The translations under genes and the position numbers were made by a program. From positions 1 through 64,000 of the forward strand of contig NZ_JGZK01000001.1 of the NCBI RefSeq assembly GCF_000741695.1: DNA of 64,000 bases, given 5' to 3'. Shown here piece by piece: positions 51,037-60,169 of the stretch; position 1 is the stretch's first letter; the number at the start of each line of letters is the position of its first letter. This DNA is from Bifidobacterium reuteri DSM 23975. Its GTDB lineage: Bacteria > Actinomycetota > Actinomycetes > Actinomycetales > Bifidobacteriaceae. The notes beneath the pieces are model-generated. The model saw only the letters and a program-made list of their open reading frames with translations, had not been told where the DNA came from and ran no database searches.

Positions 51037-52425
51037 ATGACAAATCCAGTGATTGCGGAAAAGCTGGCAAGCTTCACGATAAAGGACTTTCAGCCAATCG
51101 TCGCGCGTGATTTGGATTTGGGGGAACCATTGGCGCCAAAGGCCGGCAATCTGGTGAAGGTAGTGACCGGCATGCGGCGTAGTGGCAAAAGCTATCGCCT
51201 GTTTCAGGAAATGGAAATGCTGCATGAGTCGGGCATCCAGTGGAGCCGCATCTGCTATTTCAATTTTGAAGACGATCGTTTAGGGTCAGTCACTCCTGCC
51301 ACTGGAGATGAAGTGCTGGAAGCGTTTTATGCGGCGCATCCAGAGGGCTTGCGCGAAGGCGTATACCTGTTTTTCGATGAATTGCAGGAGATGCGTGACT
51401 GGGGGGCGTGGCTGCGCCGTGTTGTGGATAACACCAAGGCCACGATCTATGTCAGCGGCTCCTCCTCCAAGATGCTCTCGAATGAGATAGCAACGGAGTT
51501 TCGTGGACGGGCCTTGGATTTCGAGTTGCTGCCGTACTCCTTCCGGGAATTCGTGCGTGCGAATGATGTCGTCGACTCTGTCACACTGGATGCGGGCGAC
51601 GACGGTGTCAAGGCATACTCTCTCGAGGAGCGGCTCCTGTTGCAGAACGCTATGAAACGTTACCTGATTGTCGGAGGTTTCCCTGCGGTCCAGGAGCTTC
51701 CTGACCCACAGAGGATAGCCTTGCTGCAGTCGTATGTGCAACGTGTGGTGCTGCGGGACGTGGTGGAGCGCCATGATATCTCTCGTCCTAGGGTCGCTTC
51801 CGCTCTGGCGCGGCGTGCGCTGGGGTCCAACGGCAAGCAGCTGTCGATGCGCAAGGTCGAGAATGATCTGCGCTCAGCCGGCATGCCCGCGAGTCGAGAG
51901 ATGCTCGGAGACCTCATCGGGTATTTCGAAGATGCTTACTTGCTGTTCCGATTGCGCGAATTCTCGATGGCGCTGAGCGAACGGACTACGGCAATGCCCA
52001 AAGTGTATGCCATAGACCCTGGTCTGGCTGCTGCGGCGGCGAGCGCCGGCGTCCGTGATGAAGGGCAGAGGTTGGAAGAGGCGGTGTATCTGGAATTGCG
52101 ACGCCGCAATGTCGGTTTCCGGCGTGACGGTATTGCTTCGTATCGCACTCGTGAGCATGGGTATGAAGTCGATTTCGTCGTAGGCGACGCTCTGCAGAGC
52201 GAGACGTACGAGTTGTATCAGGTCACGGTGAACATGGATGATGCGGCGACTGTTCGGCGCGAGACGCGCGCATTATGGGAGATGATGGCGGAGCGGGATA
52301 TGAAGGAAAGCACCGTTATCGTGGGCGATGGTGAGGAGTGCGATTACGAGCAGGATGGGCGCGTGATTCATCAGATTCCGGCATGGCGCTGGTTTTTGCG
52401 GCTGCGCGGAACGTCAGGGGCGTGA
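51037..52425 (+). CDS. AAA ATPase of the AAA_14/DUF4143 group
   Basis: 462 residues. Walker A GMRRSGKS near 44-51, Walker B YLFFDELQEM near 112-121, a sensor-like YVSGSSSKML, then the C-terminal DUF4143 region that ends in a restriction-endonuclease-like fold (YEVDFVVGD with EVDFV). Such ATPases are frequent and scattered in gut actinobacteria; the role is unknown, with suggestions of defence or regulation. ATG 51037 follows TTTGGAGGTC. The promoter region contains a strong motif array. Lower GC than neighbours. Its last 110 bp overlap the end of the convergent AraC gene. Confidence 0.85.
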   Translation: MTNPVIAEKLASFTIKDFQPIVARDLDLGEPLAPKAGNLVKVVTGMRRSGKSYRLFQEMEMLHESGIQWSRICYFNFEDDRLGSVTPATGDEVLEAFYAAHPEGLREGVYLFFDELQEMRDWGAWLRRVVDNTKATIYVSGSSSKMLSNEIATEFRGRALDFELLPYSFREFVRANDVVDSVTLDAGDDGVKAYSLEERLLLQNAMKRYLIVGGFPAVQELPDPQRIALLQSYVQRVVLRDVVERHDISRPRVASALARRALGSNGKQLSMRKVENDLRSAGMPASREMLGDLIGYFEDAYLLFRLREFSMALSERTTAMPKVYAIDPGLAAAAASAGVRDEGQRLEEAVYLELRRRNVGFRRDGIASYRTREHGYEVDFVVGDALQSETYELYQVTVNMDDAATVRRETRALWEMMAERDMKESTVIVGDGEECDYEQDGRVIHQIPAWRWFLRLRGTSGA

Positions 52426-53335
52426 CGCCGAAGCGCTTCCTGAACGCTGCGCAGAAGGCGCTGGTGGAGGAGAAGCCGCAGGCGGCGCAGATCTCCTTCA
52501 GCGTCGCATCGCCGGTCAAGAGCATGTATTTCGCCGCGTGCATGCGCGCGTTGACGATGTAGGTGTGCGGGGTGTAGCCGGTGACCTGCCGGAATACGCG
52601 GATGTAGTAGTACTCGCTCATCAGCGCCATCGCCGCGAGCTGGGACACCGGCAGTGGCTCGCTCAGATGCGTGGCGATGTACGAGAGCGTCTCCTCGATG
52701 GCATGCTGGTTGTAGCTGCTGCCGCGCTTGTCGTTGCGCCAGGCGTTTTCGCCTGTACGCACGTCGGTCGGTTCGGTACCGGGCCGTCTGTTGTCTTCGA
52801 ATGCTGAGGGGCTGCCGGCGCTGACGCCGTCCGTCAGGCATTCGGTGAGCACTTCGGTGATGATGAGGGACATGCGTGCCTCGTTCACCTTGCGTTCCTC
52901 GGCGAAGGTGTCGTAGATCATGCGGAACCGGCTGATGGCATAGGTGGCGCGCCGCAGCGTGATCACATCGCCCAGGTCGCTGTGGATGGCGTTGAAGAAG
53001 TCGCGTGCCAAACGGCCGTCGAAATGCATCCACAGCAGTGTGCAGTCGGTTTCGGCCTTGGCTTGGTACACATTGGGCGCATGGCAGTCGAGCAACACCA
53101 GATCGCCGGTGCGCGCCACCGAGCGCCGCCCGTTCACAGTGAAGACGAATGTGCCGTTGTAGATGGCCATCAGGATGAAGCTGTCGAACGAACCTCGATT
53201 GAGCCAGTAGCCCTTGAGATAACGGTACAGGCCGATGCGCGTGGGGTAGAGGAACATGCGCATCGCGTTGCGGCTGGGCACGTACACGAAGTAATGCGAG
53301 ACCGCCGCGTCCACATGATGCTCGACCGGTGTCAT
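52316..53335 (-). CDS. AraC-family transcriptional regulator
   Basis: 339 residues. N-terminal cupin-like sensor (MAIYNGTFVFTVNGRRSVARTGDLVLLD), residues 55-85, C-terminal double helix-turn-helix (LPVSQLAAMALMSEYYYIRVFRQVTGYTPH; LKEICAACGFSSTSAFCAAFRKRFGVTP). Divergent from nahK-galT-mutarotase, so probably its activator. The domain ends near residue 305; the last 35 residues (ESDESRAHPARNRTPHHRPR end) lie over the antisense end of the ATPase gene. Start 53335 has GGAAGGGAACG. Confidence 0.92.
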   Translation of the reverse strand: MTPVEHHVDAAVSHYFVYVPSRNAMRMFLYPTRIGLYRYLKGYWLNRGSFDSFILMAIYNGTFVFTVNGRRSVARTGDLVLLDCHAPNVYQAKAETDCTLLWMHFDGRLARDFFNAIHSDLGDVITLRRATYAISRFRMIYDTFAEERKVNEARMSLIITEVLTECLTDGVSAGSPSAFEDNRRPGTEPTDVRTGENAWRNDKRGSSYNQHAIEETLSYIATHLSEPLPVSQLAAMALMSEYYYIRVFRQVTGYTPHTYIVNARMHAAKYMLLTGDATLKEICAACGFSSTSAFCAAFRKRFGVTPLTFRAAAKTSAMPESDESRAHPARNRTPHHRPR

Positions 53336-53383
53336 ACTCGTTCCCTTCCGCTGCCGCCTCTTGTTCTGTATCCTTCGCTCCCA

Positions 53384-53425
53384 CTCAGTCACCTACGGTG
53401 AGGCGAAGCGGACTGAGGGGAGTCT
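53384..53425 (-). repeat. Degenerate palindromic repeat in the AraC/nahK region
   Basis: CACTCAGTCACCTACGGTGAGGCGAAGCGGACTGAGGGGAGTC, recognisable by the CTGAGGGGAGTC end; hairpin 1 is lost. The rest of the 331-bp gap 53336-53666 has a direct repeat TGTGCTGGA (53468 and 53481), possibly an AraC site. Confidence 0.5.
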
Positions 53426-53519
53426 ATTCGCGGTCACCTTGAGCATATCAAAAAATTGTTCTGATGGTGCTGGAAATTGTGCTGGAGTGAACCGTACTGT
53501 AAGCCATAAAAACCACTGA

Positions 53520-54748
<1,229 letters not shown>

Positions 54749-54749
<1 letters not shown>

Positions 54750-56467
54750 TGACCGCCGAACACACAGCCCCCGCCGCCGTGGACACTACGGCTGCCGCGT
54801 CCGCTGCTGCCGTTGCCACGTCTGCTACCGTCACTGCCGCTGCCGCTGCCGCGGACGGGCGGTCCGCGCTCGCCGCCGTCTACCGTTCGATTGACGCGCT
54901 GGTCGCGTTCGCCGAGCGGAATCTCGGCCTCGACCCGCGCGACGCCGACTGGACGCGCAACAACATCTTCGCCCTCTTCGGCTTGGATTCATACCAAGCT
55001 GTTTCCCCTTCGGCCCCCTCTGCTGAGGGTATCGGTGATACTGCATCTCATTCGGCCCCCTCTGACGAGGGGGCTGTCGGCGAAGCCGACTGGGGGAGAG
55101 AAGCCAAGAAAGAATCCTCAAAAGAAGCCGAAAGCGAAGCCTTCGCCTACCCGGACGCACTAATCGCCGACTTTCGCGCCGCCGCCGTCTCCGCCGGCCT
55201 GTTCGCCGACGACGAGGGCCCGGTCTACGCGGACATCATCATGGGACTGCTGTCCGGCACGCCGTCGTCCATCGAAGACAGTTTCGAGGAGACCGAAAGC
55301 ACGGACGGCGGCATGGCGGCGATGCACTGGTTCTACCGCTACTGCGTGGCCAACAACTACGTCAAGAAAGCCGTGCTCGACAAGAACCCGCGCTTCGACT
55401 CGCACGGGCTTGTCGTCACCATCAACCTCGCCAAGCCCGAATTCAAGAACATGAAGAAGGCGGCCGCCGGCAACGCGGTGTCCGGTGGATACCCGAAGTG
55501 CACGATCTGCCATGAGAACGAAGGCTTCGCGGGCCGTAACAAGCGCACGCTGCGCACCATGCCGATGACGCTCGGCGGCGAACAGTGGTTCTGGCAGTTC
55601 TCTCCGTACGGCTACTTCCACCAGCATGGCATCTGCGTGAACATGGAGCATACGCCGATGCATGTGGACCGTGAGACGTTCGGCCATCTGCTCGACTTCG
55701 TCGACCGCTTCCCCGGCTACTTCCTCGGCTGCAACGCCGCGCTGCCGCGCATCGGCGGCTCGGTGCTCGCCCACGACCACTATCAGGGTGGTGGTGAAGT
55801 ATTGCCGATGCTCAAGGCGCCCGCCTGGGCCACGTTCACGGTGGCCGATTATCCGGACACCGTGGTCGAGATTCTTGACTGGCCCGGCACCGCCGTACGC
55901 GTAGTCTCCAAGAGCCGCGACTCGATTATCGAGGTCAGCGACCGGATCCGCCTTGCCTGGCAGCAGTACGATGACGCGGACGCGAACATCGCCAGCCATG
56001 ACACCGACGGCAACCGCCAGTCCGCCGTCTCGCCGAGCGCCATCATCACCGAACGCGGCTATGAGATGAGCCTCATCTTCCGCAACAATGCGGTCAGCGA
56101 GGAATACCCGGAAGGCATCTTCCACGCGCACCCCGAATTCTGGCCGATCAAGCAGGAGCCGGTGGGCCTGATCGAGGCGCAGGGCCTGTTCATCCTGCCC
56201 GGACGATTGGTGACGCAGCTCGGTGTGCTTGAGGACGCGCTCGCAGCCGGCGAGCCGCTGCCGGAATCGCTGAGCGAGTTCGCGCTGGTCTGGGATGAAC
56301 TGACCGCCGCGCTGAACGGCAATCGCAACCGCGAGGCCATCACAGCGGCCGTGCACGACGAGCTCGGCAGCGTCTGTGAACGCATCCTCGGCAACACCGC
56401 CGTGTTCAAGACCAAGCCGCAGACCCAGCGATTCCTGGAGAACCTCGGCTTCACCCAGCAGGACTGA
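54749..56467 (+). CDS. galT: UDP-glucose-hexose-1-phosphate uridylyltransferase with repeat insertion
   Basis: 572 residues, class II (Gram-positive) GalT. Motifs include GYPKCTICHENEGFAGR and HEHFxH-like zinc/catalytic region around YFHQHGICVNMEHTPMHV, plus GGSVLAHDHYQGG. It exchanges UMP between UDP-glucose and hexose-1-P (Gal-1-P, and in the lnp pathway GalNAc/GlcNAc-1-P). The ATG overlaps the nahK stop. The N-terminus is Ala/Thr-rich (first 35 residues). Residues about 85-130 are an insertion made of one partial and one full palindromic repeat, APSDEGAVGEADWGRE, in a loop between helices; about 50 residues longer than lnpC-type enzymes. Confidence 0.93.
55005..55107 (+). repeat. In-frame palindromic repeats inside galT
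   Basis: Partial copy 55012-55030 (CGGCCCCCTCTGCTGAGGG) and full copy 55053-55103 (GGCCCCCTC-tgac-GAGGGGGC, GTCGGCGAAGCCGAC, TGGGGGAGAG). The reading frame is the same as in grpE and the GH13 enzyme: Ala-Pro-Ser-Asp-Glu-Gly-Ala. Confidence 0.85.
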
Positions 56468-56525
56468 GTTGCAACGCGGCAGCCGCCATACAATGACACA
56501 CGACACCAATAGGGGAGCGAACCAT

Positions 56526-57524
56526 ATGACATCATTCAATGTCCGCACGCTTGACGCCGCATCCGGCCGCGCGATCATCAGCGATTACGCCGCGCACGTG
56601 CTGAGCTGGGTGCCAGCCGGCGGTCAGGAGGTTATTTGGACGCCGTCCACGCTGCGTTTCGAGGACGGGCAGCATCTGGGCGGCGGCGTGCCGATCTGCT
56701 TCCCGTGGTTCGGCCCCGGATTCGCGCACGGCCATCAGACCGCGAAAACCCCGCTCCACGGGTTCGCGCGCGCCCGGAACTGGCGGTTCGATGAGCAGTC
56801 CTTCACCGGCGACCATGCGCGTTTCATCCTCGATGCCGCGCAATTGCAGCCGGGGGATGCGCCATGGCTGGACGACGAACCAGCCTCCGATTTCCGTGCG
56901 GTGTATGACGTGACGCTGGGCGGTGGCAGTGCGGTGGCTGAGGCTCAAACTGTCGCATCCGGAGTGCATGTACCGTCTGAATCGGCCAACGGTTCACCGG
57001 TCACTGTGTCTGTGCCGTCCCGGTCATTGCCCTCCCAGTTGCTGCCGTCCCAGTCGCTCACGATGGCCCTGACCGTCACCAACACCGGCGACAAGCCGAT
57101 GACCTTCGAAGCCGCGCTGCATTCGTATCTGCACGTCGGCGACGTGGCAGGCGCGCGCCTCTCCGGCCTTGAGGGCGCCACGTATCTTGACGCCACTGAG
57201 TCGGGGTTCCCGCCGAAGACCCAGGACACTTCGGAAGTGGCGTTCGGCGACTTCGAAGTCAATCGCGTCTATTATTCGGATGCCTCGTTGGAGCTGCACG
57301 ACGATGTGCTGGGCCGCACCATCCACATCGCCAAGTCCGGCTCCCCGCAGACCGTGGTGTGGAACCCCGGCAAGGCGGGCGGAGAGACGATGTCCGACAC
57401 TCGTCCGGATGCCGCGGAATGGCGCGGTTTCGCAGCCGTCGAGGCTGCCGTCTGCCGCGACCGGGCCGTCACACTCGCTCCCGGCGCATCCCACACGCTC
57501 TCCCAGACCCTGACCGTGGCGTGA
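56526..57524 (+). CDS. Aldose 1-epimerase / hexose-6-phosphate mutarotase-like
   Basis: 332 residues, galactose-mutarotase fold: GGGVPICFPWFGPG near 53-66 and PLHGFARARNWRFDE near 77-91 (YeaD-type phosphohexose mutarotase group, with the conserved His). Converts alpha and beta anomers, supplying the anomer needed by the kinase. Third gene after nahK-galT, 58 bp downstream with AGGGGAGCG. Residues 155-180 are Ser/Pro-rich (VSVPSRSLPSQLLPSQSL), encoded by small tandem CCCAGTC/CCGTCC units. Confidence 0.88.
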   Translation: MTSFNVRTLDAASGRAIISDYAAHVLSWVPAGGQEVIWTPSTLRFEDGQHLGGGVPICFPWFGPGFAHGHQTAKTPLHGFARARNWRFDEQSFTGDHARFILDAAQLQPGDAPWLDDEPASDFRAVYDVTLGGGSAVAEAQTVASGVHVPSESANGSPVTVSVPSRSLPSQLLPSQSLTMALTVTNTGDKPMTFEAALHSYLHVGDVAGARLSGLEGATYLDATESGFPPKTQDTSEVAFGDFEVNRVYYSDASLELHDDVLGRTIHIAKSGSPQTVVWNPGKAGGETMSDTRPDAAEWRGFAAVEAAVCRDRAVTLAPGASHTLSQTLTVA

Positions 57525-57724
57525 GCGGCGACGCTACCTTTCGGTCGCAGTCATCAACAGCGTTGCGGCATGCTCTCGTTGGTGTGAGACCGGATCGGCC
57601 TTTCATATCCTTTTTAATCCTTTTCTATCTTTGTATATCTTTTTCTAAGCTTTCATATCTCGGGAATGGGGCGTGTGCCGGTAGATAGTGCCGGTAGATA
57701 GGTGCAGCGTCTGTGAAATGCGGT

Positions 57725-57758
57725 TTTCTGCCTCATCGAACCGTCAATGAGGCAGAAA
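57725..57758. repeat. 12-bp perfect stem-loop
   Basis: TTTCTGCCTCAT (57725-57736) and ATGAGGCAGAAA (57747-57758) with a 10-base loop, in the 346-bp gap after the mutarotase. GTGCCGGTAGATA is directly repeated just upstream (57671-57700). It may end the operon, although a T-run is missing. Confidence 0.45.
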
Positions 57759-57870
57759 GCGGTGGTCTGGCGGACATCTGTGTCGTTGGCCAAGTGTCGT
57801 TCGCCAAGTTATGTTCGACGATGACACCTGCCTCTTCCTGCTCCGACGAATGTGATGAATGCGATGAATA

Positions 57871-58986
57871 ATGGGAAGTATGACCGGTGATATCTGCGAC
57901 TTCGCGTTGTGCGAGCGCTATTTCGGCATCACGGCCGATTTGTATGAGCCGGCGGTGAGGCTGCTCGCATGGCTGCACGAGGATCAGGTCGGCCGGGAGT
58001 CGCTCAGCGGTATCGCCGAGCTTGTGCTGCGCAGGAAGAATGTTTCTGCCGCCGCCGCGCTGGTCGAACGATTGCGTTCCCATGTGGCTGTCTTCTACCC
58101 GGTGCGTCCGGAGGGCTCGAATGTGACGCTGGCGGCGGTGATGGTGGATCTGTTGCCGTCCTCCGTTGCTTCGATGCGGTCAGCCGGTGTGCCGGACGAC
58201 ATCGTCCGGGCCACGCTGCGCGATTTCGCGATATGGGCCGACGTGCATCGTGAGAAAACCGGGCGTCCGGGCATCAGCGAAACCGAATGGAACCTGCTCT
58301 CGCTCACTGGCAATATCCTGCGCATCGGACGGTTGCAGTACGAGTCGACTGTTTTTCTTGAGCCGTATTACGTGTGCCGGGATACGCGCGACGGTGGTCT
58401 GGTCATTCTGGCCGCCGACGGCGTGCGCGTCTCGGTGGCGGGGCTGCCGCTGGCCGCGGGCGACGATTCCCGCGCCTTTGTCACCCGTCTGCGATTTGAC
58501 GATGGTGTAATCGCCGGTAATCCCATTGATACCGAACGCGGGGTGATCCGCCGGGAGACAGCCAGTCTGCGGACCGACGACCATGATCTGCTGTTGGCAC
58601 CCGGTATGCCCGCAACCAATATCCATATCCCCGCTGACGGGCCGCTGACACCCGAGCTTGTGGACTACTCCATCGCCCAAGCCAAGCCGCTGCTCGACAA
58701 ACTCGGCCGCCTCACCCCGGTCGGCGTCTGCGAAAGCTGGCTGCTCGACCCGGCGCTGGACCAGATTGCGCGCTCGGACAGTAACATCTGCAGGTTCATG
58801 CATCGGTTCGCCAAATTCCCCAATGCCACGCCCGGCTCGGCCATCGTTGAACGTGTGTGCGGATGGGGTACGAATGCGCTTCCGCCCGAAAAGCTGCCCG
58901 AGCGCACCGGCTTGCAACGCGGACTCAAGCGATACCTGCTCGCCGGCGGTACCGTCCGCGATGTCGGCGGCGTCCTCGTCTGGTGA
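57871..58986 (+). CDS. Putative GNAT-related acyltransferase-domain protein
   Basis: 371 residues, soluble. Layout of an N-terminal helical domain (about 1-115), then a C-terminal segment with TEWNLLSLTGNILRIGRLQYESTVF and NIHIPADGPLTPELVDYSIAQA, which resembles the NAT_N/GNAT_C (DUF5596) acyltransferase-like proteins of Firmicutes and Actinobacteria. Function unknown. The start is uncertain (ATG 57871 or 57880; no ribosome site is clear because the leader is AT/GA-rich ATGAATG repeats). Confidence 0.65.
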   Translation: MGSMTGDICDFALCERYFGITADLYEPAVRLLAWLHEDQVGRESLSGIAELVLRRKNVSAAAALVERLRSHVAVFYPVRPEGSNVTLAAVMVDLLPSSVASMRSAGVPDDIVRATLRDFAIWADVHREKTGRPGISETEWNLLSLTGNILRIGRLQYESTVFLEPYYVCRDTRDGGLVILAADGVRVSVAGLPLAAGDDSRAFVTRLRFDDGVIAGNPIDTERGVIRRETASLRTDDHDLLLAPGMPATNIHIPADGPLTPELVDYSIAQAKPLLDKLGRLTPVGVCESWLLDPALDQIARSDSNICRFMHRFAKFPNATPGSAIVERVCGWGTNALPPEKLPERTGLQRGLKRYLLAGGTVRDVGGVLVW

Positions 58987-59395
58987 CGGCTCGTCTGCTC
59001 AGCGTTCCGATGCGATCCTGCTGTGGGCTGCTGTGCGGCGCCGTTGCGTGGCGCTGTGTCGTGTGGGCTGCCGTGTGGCGCCGTGCGAGCTGCCGTGTGG
59101 CGCCGCGTGGGCTGCTAGGGTCCGCTGTGAATCATCGTGTGGGCCGCCGTGGAACCTCCTTGAACCATCGTGAGCCGCTGGGGCGCGGTGCCGTATGGAC
59201 TGCCGTGAGTTGCCGCGTGAAACACTGTGTGAAACGCCGCGCGAAACGCCGTGCCGTATGGGCCGCGGGGACCGCCGCTTGAGCCACTGCATGGGTCGCC
59301 GTGTCGTGTGGGCTGCTGTATGAGTTGCTGTGTGGGCCGCTGTGAACTGCCGCGAGCCGCCTCGTTGCTGGAGTTGTCGTCCAATTGAGCGTTTA
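58987..59395. repeat. Degenerate 12-15 bp GT-rich tandem array
   Basis: Dozens of imperfect units such as GCCGTGTGGGCTGC and GTGTGGCGCCGTG. Open frames here are low-complexity and unlike real proteins. The 1183-bp gap 58987-60169 holds this array, the motif array at 59626-59796 and a second GT-rich array; no gene is supported. Confidence 0.6.
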
Positions 59396-59625
59396 TCAGC
59401 CCTCTTACTGCCTGAATGCATACTGCCTGAATGCATACGCAGATGATGCTGTTCGGGCCGGTTCGGGTTGGCTTGGGGCGGACCGGCCCGATCCTAGGCT
59501 GGTATCTAGTTCGAGCGGATAGCTTATGCATGTCTCGGGGCATGGTTGACGCCGATTTTGGGTGGGTTCGGGTTGGTTTCGGGTCGGTCTGTGCTGCTTT
59601 GGACTGCTTTCCAGAATAGTTCGGA

Positions 59626-59796
59626 CCGTATGTTCGCGTCCTGACGAACATGGCGCGAACATACAGCCTGTTTCGGGTCTTTAATCAGCTGTAAGTTCGC
59701 GGTGCTCTCGCTAGGACGCGAACATACAGCCTGTATTGGGCTTCTGACCGGTTGTAAGTTCGCGGTGCTCTCGTCGAGCCGCGAACTTACAACCGG
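59626..59796. repeat. Alternating-orientation motif array (CGCGAACATACAGC type)
   Basis: Six copies: CCGTATGTTCGCG (59626), CGCGAACATACAGCCTG (59654), CAGCTGTAAGTTCGCGG (59686), CGCGAACATACAGCCTG (59717), CCGGTTGTAAGTTCGCGG (59748), CCGCGAACTTACAACCGG (59779). The orientation alternates strictly, and GGTGCTCTCG follows copies 3 and 5. Confidence 0.75.
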
Positions 59797-60050
59797 TTGG
59801 CGGCTGGCACCCGGCTAGCCGGTGCGTGTTTGGGTGTCTGTGTTGGGTTTCGCGTGTTTGGGCGTGCCCGGTGTGTGTCTAGTGCCGAGGGCTTGGGTAT
59901 TCCCGGGGACATATTTGCGTGTGCGGGACGTTCGCTGGGTGCAGCGGGCTTGCGTCTGCCGGGTATGTGTTGGGCGGGTATGTGTTGGGCGGGTGTGCGT
60001 ATGTACCGGGCAGGTGTGCGCCGGGCACCGCAGGCTTGCTCTCCGATGCC
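59797..60050. repeat. GT-rich degenerate tandem sequence
   Basis: Imperfect units such as GGGTATGTGTTGGGCG (twice at 59959-59992) within GTGTTTGGG-rich sequence. No gene seen. Confidence 0.5.
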
Positions 60051-60102
60051 CATGGAATCGCGCGTCTATGCAGTCGCGCTTGGAGGGGTGCAGGATATGA
60101 CA

Positions 60103-60130
60103 AGAGCCCCGCTCGTATGAACGGGGCTCT
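60103..60130 (-). terminator. Stem-loop after the DUF805 gene
   Basis: AGAGCCCCG (60103-60111) pairs perfectly with CGGGGCTCT (60122-60130); on the minus strand it is followed by TGTCAT. It lies 40 bp beyond the minus-strand stop. Confidence 0.6.
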
Positions 60131-60169
60131 GCTGCTGCCTAGCAGGGATTATCGCCAGGGGCTATCAGC

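Noticed and set aside
58999-59651. Minus-strand ORFs in the GT-rich array
   Set aside because: Their His/Arg/Ser-rich translations come from short tandem repeats and no start signals are present.
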